NCBI GenBank assembly: GCA_047495785.1 | Contig: JBLDXI010000003.1 | Location: forward strand, 3,100,001-3,164,000 | Origin: Lepidodermella squamata | Lineage: Eukaryota; Gastrotricha | DNA: 64,000 bases | Direction: 5' to 3' | Shown here: positions 56,436 through 64,000 of the stretch, piece by piece | Layout: each line of letters opens with the position of its first letter | Numbering within the stretch: position 1 is the stretch's first letter | The notes under the pieces: generated by a model | The model's database searches: none | What the model saw: only the letters and a program-made list of their open reading frames with translations | Told to the model about the DNA's origin: nothing | Position numbers and translations under genes: made by a program

Positions 56436-56462
56436 AAAATTTAGTGCTGGAACCCCAATATT
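56436..56462. repeat. Solo MULE terminal-repeat fragment
   Basis: AAATTTAGTGCTGGAACC, the inner part of the terminal repeat of the 47864-50355 element, without a partner nearby. A further solo copy is at about 62484-62523 (AAATTTAGAGCTGGAACCCT). Confidence 0.6.
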
Positions 56463-56626
56463 ATGCAAATTTGAGAATCATCATTAGGCTATTTTATTGA
56501 CGGCTTGAAACTAGGTTGGCTATGTTCGTTGTGCCGCTGGCGGAGGTTCTACTTGTCGGCTGGCTGACTCAGGTCTTGGCTCTCTTGAAAATTTTTAATT
56601 TCCACCTTGAATTTTCGAAAATTTAG

Positions 56627-57186
56627 GGTGTCTTAGAGGTATCGAAAAACAGCTGCCGCCATTTAGGACTTTCCTGACGAGGGCAGACTGCGTGGACGCC
56701 TCGAAGCAATACTTTGCCATTTCATTCTCGAAGCCGATCGGTACTTGGGACGAAGCTGCCGTATTATGCGAAGCCGCCAATGGCCAGCTGGCTACTGTCA
56801 AGAATGGAGACGAGAAAAACTTGCTACGCGACGCTATGAATGCGAAAGGCCTGACGATGGGCTGGGTTGGACTGCAAGCTGGTGTTGACATGTTTTTCAG
56901 CAAATGGGTCGACTCGTCGCCATTCGAGCCGTACGTGGGCCAGTGGCTGCCTGGGTCTCCACTCAGCCAGCCCGGCTATCAGTGTGCCTTCTATGTGGCA
57001 CAGGGCGGTGATGTCTTCATGAATAACACTTATTGCTACGATACGAAAGTCCGTGATGCGTTTTGTGAGACTTACGGCGGCCCGCAACCGGTCGTGAGCA
57101 GTAATGGAGATCATATACGCTGCCTTAAATCAGTTGATGGCTCTGTTCGATGCGTTCCGAAAACACAAGGCTTGTTTTTTCATTGA
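56627..57186 (+). CDS. C-type lectin module 1 (5' exon unresolved)
   Basis: One exon, entered at phase 1 after acceptor TTTAG (56622-56626) and open to TGA 57184-57186; about 185 residues. Lead-in CLRGIEKQLPPF ... DC, then a C-type lectin domain: LCEAANGQLATVK, MGWVGLQAG, KWVDSSPF, FYVAQGGD and FCETYGG. A tail with IRCLKSVDGSVRCVPK follows. That tail joins lectin modules in the next gene, so this exon is probably internal to a longer gene. The 5' partner is open: an ATG at 56522 starts a signal-like peptide but its donor is out of phase, whereas a 7-nt exon ending at 56265 would link the astacin-kringle gene in phase. No EPN motif. Confidence 0.7.
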
Positions 57187-58739
57187 TTTTACAGTAACGT
57201 AGGGTAACCTTGGATGGAACCATATTTTTTCGTGAATTATAATTCAGTCAATTTTTATATTCAAAGCCGAGGTTCGGAAGGTTATTTCCGACCGGCCTGC
57301 TAATTTTGGCGATTTTTTTAATTTCACCTGATTTTCGGCTATTTGATATACTTACATGTCGTACCGTTATGAGCTATCCGCCCCAATTGGCAATTGGGTT
57401 ACCCTAAAGAGAAATTGCTCTAAAAATCCACTTTTTAAGCAAATTAATAATGCCCAAAATGATTATTGGGATATAGTGAAATCGTTACCAAATTATTGAA
57501 TTCAGTACCAAACGTCATTGAATTCTGTACCAAATTTTTCCAAACAGTTCCAAATCCCCAATTTGAAGACTCAGTCTTCAACCCTAACCTAACCCTAACC
57601 CTAACCAGTTAAAAAACGAATAAAATGGTTAGGTATTGAATTAAATGAAATTTGGTACCGGCGTAAGATTTTCCCATAATAATTTCCCAAAACGATACAT
57701 CGATGACCGATAATCGTGGTATTTTCAATTTATTCATAACTTCTTATTATCATTTTTCGGCATTAATGGCTGGAAATGTCAAATAATACTCAAATTTATA
57801 TTTTCTTAAAGGATGTCAACCCTAGCAGTCTCAATTCCGGTTCCCCAGTTCTAGTAAGTGGTTCACCTAGCTTGACATTTCGGATTCCTTTTTTCCACAG
57901 AAGTTGATCCTAGAGACTCTTTCAACCTCTATGAAATCCGATTTATGTGAACTAAGGGGGTTGGGTTTACTTTTTAGACTGATCAAATGCTTCAGATGAC
58001 GAAATTAATCAGTCGGAACTAAGATCATTATCTTTAACCCAGGTTCAGCAAAAGTTTCAGCTGCCAACTATGATCTATTTGTCGGTTTTTGGCGCTTGAA
58101 CTTCGGGAAAGCTTCATAATATCTCTATCAACCCACTGAGTTAGGAATTTAACCAGTGAGCAACCTTTTTAGCTACAGGAGAAAATATTCGGAGAGTTTC
58201 TAGATACTGTCAATTATTGTCCTTATAGCGATATCTGATATCTCCATCTTGGGCATATTGCCTCATGGGTTATCCCAATTGCCTTTTGGGAGGATCGCTT
58301 AAAACGGTACGACATACATATGTCATTTCATTAGGAAACAGCCTGGCCCATAAGGTTATTTAAAAGCAATTGATCAATTTTTCTGAAATTATACCTCCTC
58401 GAAGGTTCGACCAACCTTTATCTGCAATTTTACAGAAGAGATTTAATATTTGCCTGAAGAAAACCGAAACTATCCAAAAACTTTTAATGGTTCGGTTATT
58501 TTCGTATTTTACTCGGCTGGGCAGAATTTCTTCCACATATTTTGATCTTAATTGCAAGTTATATTTTTATAAGTTGGGACTTTGCCTCTCACGTTAGACT
58601 TTCCGATCCATCCTTGTGTGTTTCATAAGAAATTTGAAATTTTGCAAAATTTTATTCTTATCCCTATTTGGCTTTTCATAACAGCAAGAAAGGTTGACGT
58701 TTATCCGACAAATTATTTGAAGCATTCGATAATTTCTAG
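57187..58739. other. Repeat-rich gap between lectin modules 1 and 2
   Basis: Probably an intron. Contains an inverted pair at about 57347-57410 and 58258-58325 (ATGTCGTACCGTT and CCAATTGGCAATTGGGTTACC versus their complements), suggesting a remnant element. Also a telomere-like tract at 57580-57606 and an R1-family fragment at about 58440-58560. No convincing exon seen. Confidence 0.5.
57580..57606. repeat. Short telomere-like CCCTAA tract
   Basis: About four CCCTAA-type units with one shortened to CCTAA. Interstitial and short. Confidence 0.7.
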
Positions 58740-61700
58740 GCTGTGCTACTGGCGAAGTTCAGATGCCGAAAAAGTCTTTCCTGTCGAAATCCGACTGCGA
58801 TAATGCTGTGAAACGGTTCTACGCAGTGAGCGACGACGCTTTCTCGATCGACACCTTCGGCGTGGGTATGTAACATACTTACTTGTATCAACGTGAACGA
58901 GTAGTAATTATGACGAAATTCAAGCTCAAAACCGATGCTTGTCTGGGGGCGGCCAATTAGCGACTATTAAAAGTGCCGCAGAACTGGAACTGGTGCGTGT
59001 CATTATTAATGCCAATACGTTACTTGGTATCGGTTACGCATCGGGCTGGATCGGCTTAAATAATGGCAGCTGGATTGACGGAACAGAATTCACGCTATTC
59101 GACGGTTTTATCGGCCGTGATGTGAACCGTATGTTTGTTCTTGAAGGAATTCAAATGTTACTTCAGATTTTCTTGAAGATGACGGGAGTGTAATTAAGCC
59201 ATGTGCTGCAATGACGTTTTTTGAGCCTTACTATGCGTTCCCTGCTGACTTTTACATGACCGATATATCATGCACGCCGACGCCTGGTATTTATTATGGA
59301 GCAGTATGCGAGACATTCGATGCCCCTTTGAATGTGAGAAATATTTTATGATGGATTTTTTTTACAAAAAATGATTTCAGGTCACGGGTTTTGTTAGGTG
59401 CGTCAACTCTCCGGTTCCAGGCGGATCTCGATGCGTAACTGCTGGTTCGGGTAAAAAATGGGTTTACAAACTTTGAAGTTGCTACATATCACGGAACTGT
59501 GTTAGGATGTTCGGAACCGGGCGAGAATCAAATGCCGGTTGGGGTGACGTACGATAGTGTACACGACTGCGATGCAGCAGTGAAAACTTACTACGACGTT
59601 ACTCCACCAGTAGCTACTATTACCTCTCTCGAGGCCGCTTCGATGCTTTGTTACGCGACCAACGGCCAACCGGCAACTATTCATGATGCCACTGAATTGG
59701 GGACTCTTCGTAACTATATAGTAGCGAAAAATATGAGCCGATTAACTGGATGGGTTGGCCTTATAAGACCGAATGGCACTTACAATTGGATAGATGGATC
59801 TGCTTTCAACTCAAATTTCAATATTTGGGGTCCCACAGAGCCGAATGGTAATAAAAAATTGAATTATTTTTATTTAATATCATTTTTATTGATATTATTT
59901 CATGATCTTATAACGCAAAATAAAATTATTTTTTTAACGAAATTTTGAAATTTTCCTACGTTTCAATAATTGTTAGTCAGTCATGATTAGTTGGATCTTG
60001 TGTCGCAAACATGGATAGGAATCTCGATTCAGAATCATGCGAAAATCAAATAATGCCGCATTTTGTCCGACTTGGTTAGTCATTATCCGACATATCGTCC
60101 GCAAACCAAATATTTAAGGGTGTGCCAAGTGCGCACCCCAAATTTAGGGTTCCAGCACTAAATTTGAGACTCACACACTAGAATCTCAAATTTTTTGTTA
60201 TTATGCCTAACCGATAGACCTTCATATTTCGCGTATTTCGCGCTAAAAGCGGTCAATTTACGAATTATACTTCATCTTATATAGCCGATATCGATTCCAA
60301 GGGGTCCTCCTGTTAGCGGAACCAAATTTGCTGTATCGGAACCAAATATGCTGTAGCGGAACCAAATTTTAGACTTTTCTAGTGGCCTGAAATCGCTTTT
60401 CGGATATTTCTTGCATGTCAAGATTGGCCACAATAATTCTAGAAAATTCACTAGTGAATTCAACATTCTCTATCAGACGGAGTGTTCAATTCAGAATTCA
60501 TGCTTAGCCTACAATTCTTATAAATATTCAAAAATGACTCTTATTGGCATATTTCGACTTTGGTTCCGCAAAAAGCACATTTGGTTCCGCTACAGCATAT
60601 TTGGTTCCAATACAGCAAATTAGGTTCCGCTCACCGTAAATTTGGTTCCGCTAAAAGATATTCCGGATTCCAAGTATCGATTTCACACATCAGTGATTTT
60701 CCCGAAATCAGCCGTCTTGGAACCCAACATCGAAAGTTTTTCTACGTAGCATAGGGCACCATTTAGCTGAAATAAAAAATCCTAGGATCAGGGTGGACAT
60801 CAGTATCGTTCAAAAGCCGAAAACGTCCAAATCGCGAAGAATCTGGAAAATTTAGTGCTGGAACCTCATTTTTAGTGGTGGAAATATTCGGATCCAAAAT
60901 TCAATTAAAATTCCAATTTTCGGTTTTCGGACGAAAACGTCTTCATTTGCATCCAATCGTTATAATGATCCCTGAAATCAATTTGTATTTAAATTATCTT
61001 ACATTTATTTATTATATTTATATTTTATTATTTACGATTATTTATTTTCAAATTTTCAGGTGTTCCGCCTGATTTTTGCGGTAATGTGCAGTATTACGAC
61101 CCGCCGGGCAATTATTTTCTGAATGACGCGCCTTGCACCAAAGCTGGGTTCTATCGCGCAGCTCTTTGCGAAACCTACCCGCCACCGCCCAAATCATCCG
61201 GTTCCGGCGCTTCCTCTACTATCAACATCAATGCTTCCGGATGGGTTCGTTGCGTGGACAAAACTAAGGGTTCTGTCAATTGCAAGTCGGCGTATCAAGT
61301 GCAAAGTAAAAAAAACAAATATTCGAAACTGATGATAATCATTCAATTCGAAATAATTTTATAGCTTCAGGATGCGACTATCAGCTGCCTAACGGCCAGT
61401 CGTTTTTGACCATCAACCACTGCGCAAATGCGGATAAGACTTTCGCAATAGTCCGAGCGACTCAAATCGCTGCCCAAATGAATCCAGACGTTGAGGCGAT
61501 TTGCCGCTCGGGTGGCGGCGAATTGGCGTCAATCAAGTCTGCTGTCGAAATGGTACGCCTGCAGCGGGTTACGAAAGACGTCATGCTAGGCGAAGGCTTC
61601 TGGGCCGGTGGTATCAAGCGTCCCGATGGCACTAATTACTGGTTAGATGGAACTGGAATATCCGGAATAGAAGGTCTCTGGGCGAAGTTGGGGAACGGCC

Positions 61701-63167
61701 GATTCGAACCTAATGGTTGATTTTTTTGTTATGAAAATTGTGAAATCAATCTATTCTGATTACGATCAAGGTGGATTGGGCGAGCCTTGCACGGCATTTT
61801 CGAGGTACCCGACCGTCCCGCCATACCTCAGCGAAGTTCATTTAGGCGATGTTTCTTGTTCATCATTCCAAAAGGGAGCAATCTGCTCAAATTTCGTATA
61901 TAAGAGGGTATGAAAACTGGATTATTATTATCTCAAAAGAACATTGTTTCTGTTACGCAGAGTGGATGGGTGAGGTGCCAAAATGTGCCCAATCGTAATG
62001 TGATCTGCCGACCAATGAGCACAGGTAAGGTTCTCTACCAAATTTCTAGGGTCTAAAATATATTAAGGGCTAGTGTAGAAGATGGAAATGTTGCCGAAAG
62101 GGGGATATAGGTAAGGGTCTCCCCTTATATCGCTCAAGTTTCCGCAGGGGCCAGGGAAAAAATCATAAGGGTCCCCCCTGTGGTTAGGCTTCGAGCCCGA
62201 GGGCTCGAAGCAGGGACAATCCCCCCCCGTCCCCCCACCATCTTCGGCACTGTTAAGGGCGCCCTAAATTATATCAAAAAATTATATAAAAGGATCAATG
62301 TCGAGTTCCTAGACAGTTGATATCGGAAAAATCCCTGATTTTTTCGTAAAATCGATACTTGTAATCGATATCGGCCCTGCTGGCTGACACTCATATCGAT
62401 AAGAACGCGAAACATCGAGATCTATCGGTTGGGAATGATAAAAAATGACATTTTAGTAAAGACATGAAACGTTTACGTTGGGGAAATTTAGAGCTGGAAC
62501 CCTAATTTTGGGGTGGGCACACCCGCATTTCAACCTTCTTTTTCTACAATTCAGAGTTCCAAATCATTGGCTTTGGGGTTTCTATTTATCATTTAAATCT
62601 CACTGCTTCGATTATTCGAAATCTCATTGATAGATCTTTTTGCCATCCTTCATAGGCTGCGATGCTAGCTCCGAGAGTGCAATGCCGTTGGATAAAAGCT
62701 TCCCTACCAGGCTAGCATGTCAAAAGGCTATAAAATCGTTCTTCATCGTCAACATGACTGAATCTATCTTGAACTTCGACGAAGCTAACCGGCTTTGCAT
62801 TCAATCATTCGGCCAGCTCGCCACGATAAAAACAGCGCAGGAACAAAACACATTGAGGGGAATGATTTCAAACTACGGCTATCCCATTCAAGGCGGCTGG
62901 GTTGGGCTTAAACTGGTTGCAAATCTCCAGAAATACGGCTGGGTTGACGGGACATTTTTCGGCGACATCACGGATCGCCAATGGGGTGGAACTGATGCGG
63001 CTGACGAACCGACCAACCTTAAACCGTGTGGCGTCTACAGATTCTACCCGCCATTCAAAACATTCCCACAGGGCTACTACCTCGACGACGTAGATTGCGC
63101 CCTGCCGGGGCCGAATATCGCATTCTGCGAGACTTTTAACGCGGGTTTTAAGAATAATGAGCACTGA
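58740..63167 (+). CDS. Tandem C-type lectin protein, modules 2-5 (5' end unresolved)
   Basis: Ten exons in phase: 58740-58865, 58925-59128, 59179-59333, 59381-59450, 59506-59847, 61060-61305, 61365-61715, 61771-61907, 61961-62024, 62656-63167; 734 residues plus unseen start. Four repeats of one module: lead-in (xCxxxxxxxMP ... DCxxAVK), C-type lectin domain (GGQLATIK, GWVGL, WxDG, final CET), then a linker VRCV-N-C. Modules join at phase-1 introns, as expected from exon duplication. Modules 3 and 4 contain EPN at the sugar-binding loop (GPTEPNG, RFEPNG). Modules 2 and 5 do not, and none has a clear WND, so carbohydrate binding is uncertain. No signal peptide was found upstream, and exon 58740 starts at phase 1. 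It is therefore probably the 3' part of the gene containing 56627-57186. Confidence 0.8.
60118..60895. mobile_element. Non-autonomous MULE-type element in a lectin intron
   Basis: 778 bp. Left end GGGTGTGCCAAGTGCGCACC, right (reverse complement) GGATCCGAATATTTCCACCA, both leading to GGTTCCAGCACTAAATTT as in the autonomous-type element at 47864-50355. Flanking 9-mers AATATTTAA and AAAATTCAA agree at seven of nine positions, consistent with an aged target duplication. No transposase. Confidence 0.75.
60313..60654. mobile_element. Nested MITE with GGAACCAAAT repeats
   Basis: Begins TTAGCGGAACCAAATTTG and ends with its inverse. Each arm repeats CGGAACCAAAT three to five times with CTGTA spacers. 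Lies wholly inside the element 60118-60895. No coding capacity; superfamily not assigned. Confidence 0.7.
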
Positions 63168-64000
63168 GCGAGTAACTGTTCTAAAGATTTTCCAAATGTT
63201 ATTATTATTTATTTCTCGTGTTATTCGCGAGTAAAATTTGAAGGACATTTTTTCGTTTCTTTCCATATTACCGTAATGCGGGGTAAAAGAATAGGTATTA
63301 TCTCTGATAATCCCAATTTTTCCGAGGAATATTTTAACTTTCAGCTAATACATTTTTTGTCGGTCATCAAATTGTTCTGGCTTTCCACGGCTGCCTACAC
63401 CATCAAATATATGCAGTTCGGGTTATCACAAGGTTATCACATTTGATTCAGGCTCAGTTGAACATGTGAGAAGATTCGTCATGATGATGCAGGATGCAGG
63501 ATGCCTGAAAGACGAATTTACGTCTCATGGCCAGAAAGTTTTTAGAAAAATTCACAAAATCACGAGAAGAGTAATCAAGCATGTCACCCTGTTAATGGGA
63601 TTAAAGCAATCCGGAGAAATTCTGTCCAACCGGGTAAAATACCGAAAATTACCGAACCAGTTACCAGCGGGGTTTAACCGGGTTTTCCTGAAATTTTTTT
63701 ATTTCTTCGGTTAAATCGCAGATATTCTCAGATCGCAGATATTGAATATTCTCTCGGTAGGTTTAATTAAAAAAATTAATTGAATTTTCTACAAAAATTT
63801 CCAAATTAAAAAATAGTTGCGCAACCACGTCTGGGACACGCTATATTCTAAAGACTCTTATGCCATCGACAATATCAATATTAGGTAATGGGGCAATTTA
63901 TTGCTATTTGAAATATTTTTTGATGATTAATGGCGATGATTAACATATTTTCGTTGAATCACCAAAATCGAGTGACAAGTAAGGTTGGGGCCCTTAAGCT
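63168..64000. other. Right-edge intergenic with R1 repeat copy
   Basis: About 63560-63860 is a copy of the R1 repeat (reverse of 3820-4060). No exon recognised before the end of the window. Confidence 0.5.

Noticed and set aside
56522-56572. ATG with hydrophobic MFVVPLAEVLLVGWL as a first exon for lectin module 1
   Set aside because: Its only donor leaves phase 0, while the lectin exon must be entered at phase 1.

Overview
This window is nuclear DNA of a small invertebrate animal. Most genes are split by short GT-AG introns of about 50-150 bp, TATA boxes and AATAAA signals sit at gene ends, and the proteins are metazoan extracellular families: sushi/CCP, C-type lectin, astacin-EGF-CUB, kringle, class C GPCR and gustatory-receptor-like 7TM. 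The EGF cysteine pattern after the astacin domain resembles nematode NAS proteins, and a GR-like receptor fits an ecdysozoan, but I cannot name the clade from sequence alone. I recognised no tRNA, rRNA or CRISPR array. 

Layout. 1-5510 (minus): a sushi protein running off the left edge and a small two-sushi secreted protein. 6869-8754 (plus): a Gly/Arg-Ser-rich and an Ala/Lys-rich secreted basic protein. 9408-10746: a gustatory-receptor-like gene. 10875-11462 and 14595-15907 (minus): two copies of a Lys/Gly/Ser-rich secreted basic protein, the second broken by a CACTA-like MITE. Between them is a secreted C-type lectin with a Thr-rich linker (12475-13475). 16468-27087 (minus): a 21-exon gene whose splices I traced in frame to a 2,700-residue protein with a novel N-terminal domain, about 29 sushi domains and a C-terminal vWA-like domain. 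28447-37938: three close, intronless GABA-B-like class C receptors; a distant fourth is at 44348-46816. 38322-41565 (minus): a TIR-NB-ARC-ankyrin protein with NLR-like order. 41926-43876 (minus): an inverted second copy of the two-gene basic-protein cassette. 47864-50355: a MuDR-like transposon with a perfect 9-bp target duplication and a damaged transposase. 50849-63167 (plus): a modular secreted gene or gene cluster with an astacin domain lacking all zinc ligands, EGF, CUB, kringle, tandem Cys modules, then five C-type lectin modules. 

How it fits together. The window is rich in secreted recognition proteins (sushi, lectin), surface receptors and one intracellular NLR-like protein, as expected of a fast-evolving environment- or immunity-facing region. 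Recent duplication (basic-protein cassettes, class C receptors) and DNA transposons (MULE, CACTA-like, Tc1/mariner-like and nested MITEs) have shaped it. Exon models come from reading splice sites and checking phase by hand; they are not supported by RNA data.
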